A DNA stretch of 64,000 bases. Source: Paenibacillus harenae DSM 16969 (GTDB lineage Bacteria > Bacillota > Bacilli > Paenibacillales > Paenibacillaceae). Below are positions 16,856-25,462 of the stretch, piece after piece (position 1 is the stretch's first letter; each line of letters begins with the position of its first letter). A program made the position numbers and the translations under genes. A model generated the notes under the pieces. It was not told the origin of the DNA. It did not search any database and saw only the letters and a program-made list of their open reading frames with translations. The stretch is from contig NZ_KE383845.1 in assembly GCF_000422465.1 (NCBI RefSeq), forward strand, positions 356,241-420,240. Reading direction: 5' to 3'.

Positions 16856-18270
16856 AGATAAGTGATTCCAGTCTGCAAAGCCATACGGGCAGCAAAGTAT
16901 CTTGGGGGCTGCTGCTCGTGTTGTGCGGGGCGATCTTCCTCGAAGGGATCGACGTGTCGATGATGGGCGTGGCCCTGCCGTCGATCCGGGCCGATTTAGG
17001 CATGTCCACCAGCGCGCTAAGTTGGGTAGTGAGCGCCTACGTGCTCGGTTACGGCGGATTCATGCTGCTCGGAGGGCGAGCCGCTGATTTATTTGGCCGG
17101 CGGCGAATGTTCCTCGTCTGGCTCTTCGTATTCCTTGTTTTCTCAGGCCTCGGGGGATTCGCTACCGAAGGGTGGGTTCTCATTGTCGCCCGGTTCGTGA
17201 CAGGGGTGGCCGCTGCATTTATGACACCTGCCGGCCTTTCCATCATTACGACAAGCTTCCCCGAAGGCCCTCAGCGTAACAAGGCACTCCTGGTCTACGC
17301 GGGGACCGCGGCGGCAGGTTTCTCGCTCGGTCTCGTGACCGGCGGCTTGTTAACCTCGGTTGACTGGCGGTGGGTGTTCTTTGCTCCGGTCGTACTGGCA
17401 CTGGTGATTCTCCTTGCCGCGATTCGTCTCATTCCCGGCTCGGGCCGCCAGGAGCGCTCATCCCATGGCTTCGATATCGCAGGAGCGGTTAGCGTGACGG
17501 GAGCGATGCTCCTCCTTGTCTCGGCTGTGGTCAATGCGCCTGATGTGGAATGGGGCATTACAATCGGCACGCTTGCCGCAGGACTTGTATTCTTGGCCGC
17601 TTTCATCATAATCGAGCGGCGGTCGGCCTCGCCGCTGATGCGACTCGGCCTCCTCCGTTCGGGCCCGCTCGTGCGCGCCAACCTCGGCGCGATATTGTTG
17701 GCCGGCTCCTTCTTCGGTTTCCAGTTCGTCGCCGTCCTCTACCTTCAGGAGCTGCGCGGCTGGTCGGCGCTCGAAACCGGTCTGGCGCTTCTGGCTGTCG
17801 GCATCGATGCGATACTCGCACCGACGCTCACCCCAAGGCTCGTGAGCCGATTCGGGAACATACGGGTCATATTCGGAGGCTTATGTCTTGCTGCCGTTTC
17901 TTATGCCCTGTTCCTTCCGGTTGGTCTCGATTGGAGCTATGCGGCCATGTTTCCGACCATGATTCTTACCGGCATCGCTTTTGCGCTGACCTATGGGCCG
18001 CTCACCATCGCGGCAACTGACGGCATCGCTGAAGAAGAACAAGGGATTGCCGGCGGCCTTCTAAGCACGTCGATCCAGTTCGGCGCGGCGCTCGGTCTCT
18101 CTTTGGTGACCGCCGTCAGCATTATCGCCACTGGAGCCGATGGATCGCCTCAGACCATGTTGGAAGGGTTTCGAACCGCTTTATTCATTCCGGTTGCCGC
18201 AGCCGTCCTAGGTGCAGCCATTACTGCGACCGGCCTTCGAAAGCGCAATGTACTTCAAAACATCAAATAA
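16852..18270 (+). CDS. MFS drug transporter, 14-TM (EmrB/QacA) type
   Basis: 472 residues with about 14 hydrophobic segments. Motif A reads GGRAADLFGRRR; motif C region AGTAAAGFSLGLVTGG; first helix motif GIDVSMMGVALPSI is typical of the DHA2 proton-driven multidrug exporters. It overlaps the preceding reductase gene by 4 bp. Substrate unknown. Confidence 0.93.
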   Translation: MKISDSSLQSHTGSKVSWGLLLVLCGAIFLEGIDVSMMGVALPSIRADLGMSTSALSWVVSAYVLGYGGFMLLGGRAADLFGRRRMFLVWLFVFLVFSGLGGFATEGWVLIVARFVTGVAAAFMTPAGLSIITTSFPEGPQRNKALLVYAGTAAAGFSLGLVTGGLLTSVDWRWVFFAPVVLALVILLAAIRLIPGSGRQERSSHGFDIAGAVSVTGAMLLLVSAVVNAPDVEWGITIGTLAAGLVFLAAFIIIERRSASPLMRLGLLRSGPLVRANLGAILLAGSFFGFQFVAVLYLQELRGWSALETGLALLAVGIDAILAPTLTPRLVSRFGNIRVIFGGLCLAAVSYALFLPVGLDWSYAAMFPTMILTGIAFALTYGPLTIAATDGIAEEEQGIAGGLLSTSIQFGAALGLSLVTAVSIIATGADGSPQTMLEGFRTALFIPVAAAVLGAAITATGLRKRNVLQNIK

Positions 18271-18330
18271 GAATACTGCAGGGACTCCCTTGCGGTACTT
18301 TACATACGACAAGGTTCCAATTTTTAAAAA

Positions 18331-18380
18331 AAGCACTCTATCAAAGCAGCGCCGCAAGCGCATGCTTTGATAGAGTGCTT
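18331..18380 (-). terminator. Terminator for the LysM gene
   Basis: A perfect 18-bp stem (AAGCACTCTATCAAAGCA and its complement) with a 14-base loop that itself can pair. Seven T residues follow on the minus strand, so it ends the LysM transcript; it may also slow plus-strand transcription from the MFS gene. Confidence 0.9.
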
Positions 18381-18496
18381 CTAAAATCCGCATTACCGCA
18401 TTCGCTGCGATACATTGCCTGGCCGAGTTCTGTCGCCGAACTATATCAGTCTGATCTCCAAATAGGAGACGCGCGAGTTAGTAGACCGAGAAGTGC

Positions 18497-19504
18497 CTAA
18501 GCCTTTGGAATCTTCAACACCGTCCCTGCTTTCACATCATCAATATTTACAATATGATTGAAATCCGCAATGAACGTCACATATTTGTCGGAGCCGTAAT
18601 AGACTTTGGAGATGCTGTAGAGCGTCTCGCCGCTCTTTACGGTATGATCGGATGTCTCGTATTCGGGAAAAGATTCGGCTGCGCCATTTTCTCCAATCGG
18701 CTTGACGTTTTTCAGGGACGGAATGATGAGGTTGGTGCCTGCTTTCAAGCCTGCATTTTTATCAAGTTTGTTTTCTTTCGCAATATCATCCACATATTCC
18801 GCCGATTTATAGAACATTCTGGAAATCCCCGACAGCGTATCGCCCGCTTGGATCAGATAGGTAGCCGGCAACTTTATTTTCGAATAGTCTTTGGTTCCCT
18901 GCCGGCTGACATTCGAGCCTGTTGACGACAAGGCCGGGATCTTAAGCGTGTCTCCGGCTTTCATATCATTAATAAACAAGATATGATTATGCTCGGCCAG
19001 CAGCGCATAATGCTCCTTGGATTGATAGAACTTCTCGGAAATCAAGCTCAGCGTATCGCCTTTTTGGACCACATAGGTGGTTGGAAGCTTCACTTTCTTA
19101 GTAGGGGCTTCCGTTATTTCTTGTATCTGTACAGGCTTAGGCGTCTCCGTCAGCTTATCACTTTCACTGACCGGTGCGTTGGATATAGTAGGAGCAGGCT
19201 CTTCCGTCACATCATCGTAATCTGCAGGCTCTTGTTCCTCTTCACTGTCAACGGTTCCTGCGGGGATAGGGTCATCCGCCAATTGCTCGTTTCCGCCATT
19301 CCCGTTATTAATGGAATCCGAATCGGTATTTCCGACTGCAAGCGGAAGCTCAGAATCAACCTTATTCGTATATTGGTCGTACAATACTAAGCAAATGCCA
19401 ACAAGAATGATGACGATCGCCAGATAGACGATGATATTGGTTTGCTTTAAAGATGCCAGGCTGCCTTTGGAATGCTTGCTGCTGCGTGTGGTTCTCTTAT
19501 TCAA
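18497..19504 (-). CDS. Membrane-anchored protein with three LysM domains
   Basis: About 335 residues: short basic N-terminus, one membrane segment (IIVYLAIVIILVGICLVLY, residues ~23-42), an acidic Pro/Glu/Thr-rich linker, then three LysM repeats beginning TYVVQKGDTLSLIS, TYLIQAGDTLSGIS and HTVKSGETLYSIS, each ending in LKIPA/LIIPS/LKIPK. LysM binds peptidoglycan, so the protein probably spans from membrane to wall. I chose TTG 19504 (AAAGGAG about 11 bases upstream); an in-frame TTG at 19531 lacks a site. No catalytic domain is present. Confidence 0.88.
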   Translation of the reverse strand: MNKRTTRSSKHSKGSLASLKQTNIIVYLAIVIILVGICLVLYDQYTNKVDSELPLAVGNTDSDSINNGNGGNEQLADDPIPAGTVDSEEEQEPADYDDVTEEPAPTISNAPVSESDKLTETPKPVQIQEITEAPTKKVKLPTTYVVQKGDTLSLISEKFYQSKEHYALLAEHNHILFINDMKAGDTLKIPALSSTGSNVSRQGTKDYSKIKLPATYLIQAGDTLSGISRMFYKSAEYVDDIAKENKLDKNAGLKAGTNLIIPSLKNVKPIGENGAAESFPEYETSDHTVKSGETLYSISKVYYGSDKYVTFIADFNHIVNIDDVKAGTVLKIPKA

Positions 19505-20139
19505 AACGTAATCTTCTCCTTTGTTCCTCAACTTAATCTTATTCTATCGGAATTATTGAGCCCTGTGGTATGGGCCAAAACAGCCAATTCATTCGTACGA
19601 AAAAATGCTCCGTATGCAACTCGCATCTAGGACTGCCGCGTGGTAGCACTTCGTTACGCTCCCTCAGAGAATAAGGTTTTTCTCACGAATACTCACTAAT
19701 TCACAGGATAGGAGTTTAAATGATAACATAACATGGGCTAAGCAGTTCCGTTTGAGGGCATGCGGGAATAGAAGGCGTTGGTCTAATTACAACATCTTCC
19801 ATATAAAGATTTACTGCACGTCTCACTCCACAAGGTCCTTGATTCACTCTCCCAAATCTCAATGGGTCTACGCCCTTACATTCCTTCATCCTATCTATCC
19901 AAGGTGTGAAGTCCGATCAACGTTAAGAGTCTATGCCCTAAAGCCTAAAAATATCGGCAATGACCAAAGCGTCCTTTGGGTCATTCCCAGAATCGACGCG
20001 TCGAACCGTGGAAAACATCGACGCCTGCATCGACTCTATAACGATCCGTACGGCGGTTTGTCTTCCCCCAGAGGATTTGTTAGGATAAAGTGAGGTTAGA
20101 AGTTTTACTATTAAAAAAGATAACTCGAGGTAATCATAG
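19505..20139. other. Intergenic stretch with possible transposase debris
   Basis: No intact gene is visible over about 635 bp. On the minus strand around 19943-19988 the peptide GNDPKDALVIADILGF appears, which resembles the conserved NDxKDAxxIA segment of IS110-family transposases, but stops follow on both sides. No terminal repeats were found. Confidence 0.5.
19920..20050 (-). pseudogene. Possible IS110-family transposase fragment
   Basis: The minus-strand frame gives IESMQASMFSTVRRVDSGN followed by DPKDALVIADILGF and then a stop. The NDPKDALVIAD run is characteristic of the DEDD transposase N-terminal region of IS110/IS1111 elements. It is too short and isolated for certainty. Confidence 0.4.
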
Positions 20140-20421
20140 ATGTATGAATTTACGCATGAGTTTGAAAAGAAAGAGAAGAAATTTAAGCTATATCTACTCT
20201 TATTTATTATTTCTTCACTAATATATCTAAGTCTTAGCTTTATGGACTTTTGGATTGGAAAAATCTCTGGTCTTCGCTTTGTTGTTAGTCTTTTATTTTA
20301 TGTTCTTATCCTTTATTTTGGTTTACGTAGGAAGTTATGGGCTGAGTGGTTTATTAAATTTTTGGTCTGGATGAATATCATATGTCTGATGATAGTTGTT
20401 TTAGTTAAGATTTTAAAATGA
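20140..20421 (+). CDS. Small membrane protein, unknown function
   Basis: 93 residues. A charged N-terminus (YEFTHEFEKKEKKFKLY) is followed by three hydrophobic helices and a final IVVLVKILK. No family recognised. The ribosome-binding site is weak (GAGG). The A+T-rich codon use differs from the G+C-rich neighbours and matches recently acquired DNA. Confidence 0.55.
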   Translation: MYEFTHEFEKKEKKFKLYLLLFIISSLIYLSLSFMDFWIGKISGLRFVVSLLFYVLILYFGLRRKLWAEWFIKFLVWMNIICLMIVVLVKILK

Positions 20422-20512
20422 TATAGCTTTCAAAAATGCAGTTTTTTGATAGCTGATATTAAGCTGGCAGGTTAGTAAGGGAAACGATAGCAACAGTATC
20501 GGGGTAAAGCTA

Positions 20513-20541
20513 TGGTCAAAAAAGCAACCGTCGTGTATAAT
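20513..20541 (+). promoter_or_regulatory. Promoter of the ZTP riboswitch transcript
   Basis: TGGTCA (20513-20518) and TATAAT (20536-20541) with a 17-bp spacer. Transcription would start near 20548, just ahead of the aptamer. Confidence 0.7.
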
Positions 20542-20555
20542 GACAGTAAATATCT

Positions 20556-20626
20556 GGTATGCGCGACTGGCGTAAACGTGGAGAACCACGAGGGAGCGCA
20601 TATTGCAAAAGCCGTACGCCTGGGCA
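20556..20626 (+). ncRNA. ZTP (pfl) riboswitch aptamer
   Basis: All conserved blocks of the pfl motif are present in order: P1 strand TATGCGC, GCGACTGGCG, the small GTGG/CCAC hairpin with GAGAA loop, GGGAGCGCATA closing P1 perfectly, a variable linker, then GCCGTACGCCTGGGCA, the pseudoknot-forming 3' element. ZTP riboswitches sense the purine/folate-stress alarmone ZTP/ZMP (AICAR nucleotides) and usually turn on purine or one-carbon genes. Here the aptamer is followed after one base by a terminator hairpin and then a DJ-1/PfpI-family gene. Confidence 0.93.
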
Positions 20627-20627
20627 A

Positions 20628-20662
20628 AGTATTTGATCGTCATTGATCGAATACTTTTTTTA
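20628..20662 (+). terminator. Riboswitch-controlled terminator
   Basis: AGTATTTGATC pairs with GATCGAATACT (one G-T wobble) and seven T residues follow. It begins directly after the GGGCA pseudoknot block, the classical layout for a transcription-attenuating ON switch: ligand binding should block termination. Confidence 0.88.
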
Positions 20663-20694
20663 TTTTCCAATTGATGAAAGGGTTGGTGCAGGAA

Positions 20695-21297
20695 ATGAGA
20701 ATGGCGTTTGTGTTATTCGACGGCATGACAAGTATGGACTTTGCCGGGTTTTATGAAGCGATCACCTGGCTGGCAATCCTGAAGGCGAAAGAGAATGTAA
20801 CGTGGACCTTTTGCGCCGACAAGACCGAAGTGACGGATGACCGGGGCCTGAAATTGAAGACGGACGAGGTGCTCCCGAATTTGGAGGGATTTGACCTCGT
20901 ATTTCTACCGGGTGGCAACTCGACAAGAAAGCTTCGGTTCGACGAGGCATTCATGGGATGGATCCGGACCGCGGAGGCCGTTCCCAATAAGGTTTCCGTC
21001 TGCACAGGCGCCCTGCTGTTGGGAGCGGCTGGATTCCTGGAGGGGAAAAAGGCGACGACCAACTCGTCGGCTTACGATTTGCTGGCTCCGTACTGCGCGG
21101 AAGTCGTAAAAGCTCGAGTGGTGCGGGATGGCCATGTCTTCACCGGCGGCGGCGTGACGGCTTCCATAGATCTGGGCCTGTACATGGTCGAATGGCTGAC
21201 AAATACGGACATCGCCCTTCAGGTGCAGAGGAAGCTGGAGTATCCTTATTATCAGGCCGGCAATTTGAGCGATGTATACATGAGGACTGAGTTATGA
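20695..21297 (+). CDS. DJ-1/PfpI family protein under ZTP riboswitch control
   Basis: 200 residues. MAFVLFDGMTSMDFAG is the family N-terminus and VSVCTGALLLGAAGFL holds the nucleophile-elbow cysteine; GHVFTGGGVTASIDLGLYMV is the C-terminal signature close to isonitrile hydratase/AraC-coupled members. Members hydrate isocyanides, act as glyoxalases/deglycases or amidotransferase-like enzymes. Starts at 20674, 20695 and 20701 are possible; 20695 gives the usual MRxAFVLFDG beginning. The gene lies immediately behind a ZTP riboswitch and terminator, which suggests a role tied to purine or folate shortage. It converges with the next gene, overlapping by 6 bp. Confidence 0.88.
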   Translation: MRMAFVLFDGMTSMDFAGFYEAITWLAILKAKENVTWTFCADKTEVTDDRGLKLKTDEVLPNLEGFDLVFLPGGNSTRKLRFDEAFMGWIRTAEAVPNKVSVCTGALLLGAAGFLEGKKATTNSSAYDLLAPYCAEVVKARVVRDGHVFTGGGVTASIDLGLYMVEWLTNTDIALQVQRKLEYPYYQAGNLSDVYMRTEL

Positions 21298-21720
21298 AAC
21301 AATAAATTCGCCATCAACCAGCGTTACCGTAAAAAGCTCGTCAAAGCCTTCATTATACTCTGGTCTTTGCAGCTTCCCTAATGTGCTTTTAATACCCACC
21401 ACCGGTACTACTTCTTTTCCGCTTCGAAGTTCATTTCTTAGAATAGATTCATCATAATCCGGCTCAAAATAATAGCCGATTATTTTAAAACCGTGACTTC
21501 GAGCTGCATCAATATACTTTTGGCGGTCTAGTTTAGTCGGATTCGTATTATCTACGACAAAGGACTGTTTTCCTTTCATAGAGGCTTCGAGGTAGAAAGC
21601 CTCTTTGCGCCTAGTTTTAAGCATATCCAGATTAATTCTCATATGAGTGTTAAAAAATCTCTCTTTATAAAAAGTTGACTTTCCTGAAGCTTGTATTCCG
21701 ACGAAGATAATACATTCCAT
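21292..21720 (-). CDS. Small P-loop kinase-like ATPase
   Basis: 142 residues: Walker A GIQASGKST right at the N-terminus, then RINLDMLKTRRKE and VVDNTNPTKLDRQKYI, the pattern of polynucleotide-kinase/zeta-toxin-like AAA_33 proteins that phosphorylate nucleic acid ends or small molecules. No second domain. It overlaps the 3' end of the DJ-1 gene on the opposite strand. Confidence 0.82.
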   Translation of the reverse strand: MECIIFVGIQASGKSTFYKERFFNTHMRINLDMLKTRRKEAFYLEASMKGKQSFVVDNTNPTKLDRQKYIDAARSHGFKIIGYYFEPDYDESILRNELRSGKEVVPVVGIKSTLGKLQRPEYNEGFDELFTVTLVDGEFIVS

Positions 21721-21721
21721 G

Positions 21722-21975
21722 CTTATTCACCCTCTGTCAGCCTTATATTTGAAGTTACCATCCAAAATCTGGAAAGTCCTTCTTGATTACAGAATAGTAT
21801 CTTGGTAACATGTTTCCTCCAGAAGCTCTTCCTAGGGTGATCCGACAGGTTCATACTTCCAGCCCACAATGATCCAATCATAAAGCTCTTGCGAATTGAG
21901 GAAAGTAACCCAACAACCATCAGAAACAGAGTGAATGGTTTCATTTTCAATTTTCTTCACCCATGGATACTTTCA
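21722..21975 (-). pseudogene. Possible decayed small gene
   Basis: One minus-strand frame reads KYPWVKKIENETIHSVSDGC, then WVTFLNSQELYDWIIVGWKY, before a TAG at 21832-21834, and continues with protein-like sequence through another stop. This looks like an eroded reading frame rather than chance, but I recognise no family. A different frame (21723-21950) is open for 75 residues and is probably a shadow. Confidence 0.35.
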
Positions 21976-22134
21976 CCATTTCTTTGGAAATGTATGTGCC
22001 CTAACTCGAACGTTTTTTGGACTATGCCGCCTGTTACAAATGAAAAAACTCTTCAAAGAAAACTTTTTTAAAATATCTTTCCGCATTTTAACTTGTATGG
22101 TAGTATGGTAGTTAAAGTTGGAAGGGATGATGGC

Positions 22135-22812
22135 ATGGACTTCAACGTAAGGACGCAGTCCGTTTCCACCCGGGACGCGGTCTACGCGCAGCTTAAGGAA
22201 CAGATCTTAAAGCTTGAACTTGCGCCGGGCACGCCGTTGTCCGAGAACGAGACCTCCGTTTTGTTCAAGGTCAGCCGGACGCCTGTAAGAGAAAGCTTCA
22301 TGCGGCTCGCGCAAGAGGGTCTGGTTCAAGTGCTGCCGCAGCGGGGCACTTTCGTATCCTTAATCGATACGGTATTGGTCGAGGAGGCGCGGTTCATGCG
22401 CGAACAGCTGGAAAGAGCGGTCATCCGCCTCGCCTGCAGCTCTTTCCCTGAGGAAGCGCTGATGAAGCTGGAAAAGAATCTGGAGCAGCAGGCAGCCTGC
22501 GTGAAGGCGCATGATGACAAAAGCATGTTCGAGCTTGACGAAGCTTTCCATCGTATCCTGTTCGAAGGCTGCAACAAGAGCAACATTTGGGCAGTCATGC
22601 AGCAAATGAATGCTCATCTGAACCGCAGCCGCATGCTCCGGCTGGTTGCCGATCATAACTGGGAGGAGCTTTACGAGCAGCACTGGTCGATGGCCGAGGC
22701 GGTTAAAGCGCAGGATGGCGAGCGCGCCGAACGATTGATGACCGAGCATCTCAATCTGAACATCGCGGATCAAGCGCTGCTCAAGGAGAAATACCCGGAA
22801 TATTACAAATGA
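22135..22812 (+). CDS. GntR family regulator, FCD (FadR) type
   Basis: 225 residues. The winged helix has LKLELAPGTPLSENETS and SRTPVRESFMRLAQEGLV; the C-terminal FCD domain shows the metal-site pattern with DEAFHRILFEG and an HWSMAEAVKAQD segment. AAGGG lies 9 bases before ATG 22135. FCD regulators often control sugar-acid catabolism; the next two genes encode hexuronate enzymes in the same direction, so it is likely their local regulator (UxuR/ExuR-like role). Confidence 0.9.
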   Translation: MDFNVRTQSVSTRDAVYAQLKEQILKLELAPGTPLSENETSVLFKVSRTPVRESFMRLAQEGLVQVLPQRGTFVSLIDTVLVEEARFMREQLERAVIRLACSSFPEEALMKLEKNLEQQAACVKAHDDKSMFELDEAFHRILFEGCNKSNIWAVMQQMNAHLNRSRMLRLVADHNWEELYEQHWSMAEAVKAQDGERAERLMTEHLNLNIADQALLKEKYPEYYK

Positions 22813-22848
22813 ACAACGATTACAAATGACAACGGGAGCTGATGAAGC

Positions 22849-23931
22849 GTGAAAATGACGTTCAGATGGTTCGGCGAGGGGAATGATACGGTTCCCCTCA
22901 GCTACATTAAACAAATTCCGGGCACGGACGGCATCGTCTGGTCGCTGCATGATGTCGCGGCCGGCGAGGAATGGCCGATGGAGCGCATTTTGGAAGTGAA
23001 ATCGCAGGCAGAACAAGCGGGCTTACATATCGATGTCGTTGAAAGCGTTAACGTCCATGAGGATATTAAGCTCGGCTTGCCTTCACGCGAGCGGTATGTT
23101 GAGAATTATAAGAGAACGATAGAGAAGCTTGGAAGCGTCGGCGTGAAGGTGATCTGCTACAACTTCATGCCGATCTTCGACTGGCTTCGCACCGACCTTC
23201 ATAAGGCGCTCGAGGACGGCTCCACGGCGCTGTTCTATGAGAGCAGCCGGATTGCGGATGCCGATCCCTTCCGCCTGGTCGAAGAGATCAACAAGAACTC
23301 GTCGCTTACGATGCCCGGCTGGGAGCCGGAACGGCTGCAGCATTTGACGAAGCTGTTCGAGGCTTATCAAGGCGTGACGGAGGAGCACCTGTGGGAAAAC
23401 CTGCGGTATTTTCTGAACGAAATCATCCCGGTTGCCGAGCGCAGCGGAATCCGGATGGCGATCCACCCGGACGATCCGCCTTGGTCCGTCTTCGGTTTGC
23501 CAAGGATTATGACCTGCCAGGAAAATTTCAGAAGATTTCTGGAGTTGTACGACAGCCCTAATAACGGCATCACCCTTTGCAGCGGATCGCTTGGCGCGAA
23601 TCCGGCTAACGACATTATTTCGATGATCCATGAATTCGGAGATCGCATTCCTTTCGCTCATATCCGCAACGTTCGCGTATATGAGAACGGAGATTTTATT
23701 GAAACCTCGCACCGTACGCAGGACGGAAACGTCGATATCGCCGGCATTGTCCGCGCTTATCATGAGATTGGATTTACAGGCTACGCAAGGCCCGACCACG
23801 GACGACATATCTGGGATGAGCAGTGCAGGCCCGGATACGGATTGTACGATCGCGGGCTAGGCATTATGTATTTGTGGGGACTTTGGGATGCAAACGAACT
23901 TCATTCCGGAAAGAAGGCGATAAGCAAATGA
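22849..23931 (+). CDS. uxuA: D-mannonate dehydratase
   Basis: 360 residues, standard for Gram-positive UxuA. MTFRWFGEGNDTVPL is the diagnostic N-terminus; KVICYNFMPIFDWLRTDL, IHPDDPPWSVFGLPRI and a final RPDHGRHIWDE carry the metal and active-site residues. It dehydrates D-mannonate to 2-keto-3-deoxygluconate in glucuronate/pectin breakdown. GTG 22849 has GGGAG 10 bases upstream. It overlaps the next gene by 4 bp. Confidence 0.96.
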   Translation: MKMTFRWFGEGNDTVPLSYIKQIPGTDGIVWSLHDVAAGEEWPMERILEVKSQAEQAGLHIDVVESVNVHEDIKLGLPSRERYVENYKRTIEKLGSVGVKVICYNFMPIFDWLRTDLHKALEDGSTALFYESSRIADADPFRLVEEINKNSSLTMPGWEPERLQHLTKLFEAYQGVTEEHLWENLRYFLNEIIPVAERSGIRMAIHPDDPPWSVFGLPRIMTCQENFRRFLELYDSPNNGITLCSGSLGANPANDIISMIHEFGDRIPFAHIRNVRVYENGDFIETSHRTQDGNVDIAGIVRAYHEIGFTGYARPDHGRHIWDEQCRPGYGLYDRGLGIMYLWGLWDANELHSGKKAISK

Positions 23932-24782
23932 CACAGCTTCCTATTCATGAATCCATAGCAGGCAAAGTAGCCGTCGTCACCGGCGGAGCAGGCGTATTAT
24001 GCCGCGTAATGGCGCTGGAGCTGGCCCGTCAGGGGGCCAGGATCGCGATCCTGAACCGGACGGCGGAGAAGGGAAACGCCGTCGCAGAGGAGATTCGCGC
24101 CGCAGGCGGTTCCGCCATAGCGGTGGCTTGCGACGTTACTAGCGCAGCGAGCACAAGGGCTGCCGGCGATGCCGTGCTTGAGCGGCTTGGACCCTGCGAT
24201 ATTCTGATCAACGGGGCAGGCGGCAATCACTCTAGCGCGAATACAACGAACGAGATTTTTAAGCCGGAGCATTTGAACGCGGAGGGAGTCACGACCCTGT
24301 TCAATCTTAGCGTCGACGGCTTCCGCAGCGTGATGGATCTGAACTTCGTAGGCACGCTTATTCCGACGCAAATATTCGCCGAGCAGATGATCGGGCGGCC
24401 TGGCGCGGTTATCATCAATATTTCGTCCATGAGCGCTCCTTCCCCAATGACGAAGGTTCCGGCGTACAGCGCGGCCAAAGCGGCGGTCGTCAACTTCACG
24501 CAATGGCTGGCCGTTCACCTTGCGGAATCAGGCATTCGGGTGAATGCGATCGCGCCGGGCTTTTTCTTAACGGAGCAGAACCGCAAGCTGCTTACGAACG
24601 AAGACGGAAGCTTGACCGAGCGCTCGGGCAAAATCATCTCCCACACGCCGATGCGCAGGTTCGGCAAGCCGGAGGATCTGCTCGGCGCCTTGCTCTGGCT
24701 GGCCGACGAGACGACCGCAGGTTTCGTCACCGGTACGACGGTTCCCGTTGACGGCGGATTTTTGGCCTACGCAGGCGTTTAG
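23928..24782 (+). CDS. uxuB: SDR-type D-mannonate oxidoreductase (fructuronate reductase)
   Basis: 284 residues of the SDR family: VAVVTGGAGVLCRVMALEL is the cofactor site, LINGAGGNH replaces NNAG, YSAAK is catalytic, and a final TTVPVDGGFLAYAGV is typical. The ATG overlaps the uxuA stop (ATGA). Bacillus-type YjmF/UxuB proteins of this family reduce D-fructuronate to D-mannonate, the step before UxuA, and the 20-residue insert around NHSSANTTNEIFKPEH is seen in those enzymes as I recall them. The pairing with uxuA makes this assignment likely. Confidence 0.88.
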   Translation: MTQLPIHESIAGKVAVVTGGAGVLCRVMALELARQGARIAILNRTAEKGNAVAEEIRAAGGSAIAVACDVTSAASTRAAGDAVLERLGPCDILINGAGGNHSSANTTNEIFKPEHLNAEGVTTLFNLSVDGFRSVMDLNFVGTLIPTQIFAEQMIGRPGAVIINISSMSAPSPMTKVPAYSAAKAAVVNFTQWLAVHLAESGIRVNAIAPGFFLTEQNRKLLTNEDGSLTERSGKIISHTPMRRFGKPEDLLGALLWLADETTAGFVTGTTVPVDGGFLAYAGV

Positions 24783-24867
24783 GCTTAAGCTGTTCTTCCC
24801 GTCTCCCCTCCGTATGGAAAGGGCGGCGTTATGCCACCCTACAGGTGGAAAGGAGGGGGAAGCAGCG

Positions 24868-24996
24868 ATGACATCACCTAAGAACCGCCGTGAAAACGCT
24901 TGGAACCAGCGCAAGCAAAATCAGCATCCGCACGGTAAAATAAAATCGTTCGAAGAGCTGAGCCAGCCGGACGACGGCTCGAAATCGAAGCAGTAG
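24868..24996 (+). CDS. Small hydrophilic protein, DUF6254-like
   Basis: 42 residues beginning MTSPKNRRENAWNQRKQN and containing HGKIKSFEELSQPDD. A strong AAGGAGGGGG lies before ATG 24868, supporting translation. The sequence recalls a small uncharacterised Bacillales family (DUF6254) with a conserved W..RK.N..PHGK.KS core. Function unknown. Confidence 0.65.
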   Translation: MTSPKNRRENAWNQRKQNQHPHGKIKSFEELSQPDDGSKSKQ

Positions 24997-25071
24997 TCGG
25001 CGTTCGATCAGACTGCGGCTTGGACATAACACAAACTAAACGCGCCGCTGTGCGGTAAGTTAGACAAACAA

Positions 25072-25116
25072 AACCTCCGCTCTCTTGCTTTCTTTAGAGG
25101 GTGGAGGTTCTTTTAT
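25072..25116. terminator. Terminator between small ORF and pterin dehydratase gene
   Basis: AACCTCC...CTCT pairs with AGAG...GGAGGTT, followed by CTTTTAT on the plus strand and A-rich sequence before it, so it may serve both converging genes. Confidence 0.75.
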
Positions 25117-25137
25117 AAGAATCGCGGCTTTGCTCGG

Positions 25138-25425
25138 TTAATCTTTGACAAAAGCACCGTTAAATTGCGCAGCGGCAGTGAAATCAAGCTCTGTCAGGCC
25201 TCCGGCATGCCATGAGGTCATCCGCAGCGTCACCATTTTATAATCAATGGAAATAAAAGGGTGGTGATTAAGCCGCTCGGAAATAACCGCAATCCGGTTT
25301 ACGAATTCGATTCCGTCCATAAACGTTTGAAAGCGGTACTTCTTCGCGATCCACTTGCCATCCTCCCGCTTCCACCCTTCGATTTCAGCAAGACCAAGCG
25401 CAATTTGCTCCTCCGTCAGTTTCAT
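25138..25425 (-). CDS. phhB: 4a-hydroxytetrahydrobiopterin dehydratase
   Basis: 95 residues, normal size. The ERLNHHPFISIDY segment carries the catalytic histidines and SWHAGGLTELDF closes the family pattern; it starts MKLTEEQI. It recycles carbinolamine pterin (PCD/DCoH). GGAGGA is 9 bases before ATG 25425. Monocistronic or followed by nothing on the same strand. No aromatic amino acid hydroxylase is visible in the window; in many bacteria the protein has a role in molybdopterin or folate metabolism instead. Confidence 0.93.
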   Translation of the reverse strand: MKLTEEQIALGLAEIEGWKREDGKWIAKKYRFQTFMDGIEFVNRIAVISERLNHHPFISIDYKMVTLRMTSWHAGGLTELDFTAAAQFNGAFVKD

Positions 25426-25462
25426 GGCTTCCACTCCTCCAAGCTGAAATGGTTCGTCCCGG

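Noticed and set aside
19620..19700. T-box-like sequence (CCGCGTGGTAGCAC)
   Set aside because: It lacks the T-box AGGGTGGNACCGCG order, there is no terminator-antiterminator pair and no aminoacyl-tRNA or amino acid gene downstream.
22886..22901. Fourth copy of the TATGATACGGTTCA repeat
   Set aside because: Only GATACGGTTC plus neighbouring bases match, and they lie inside the conserved N-terminal coding sequence of uxuA, so the match is chance.
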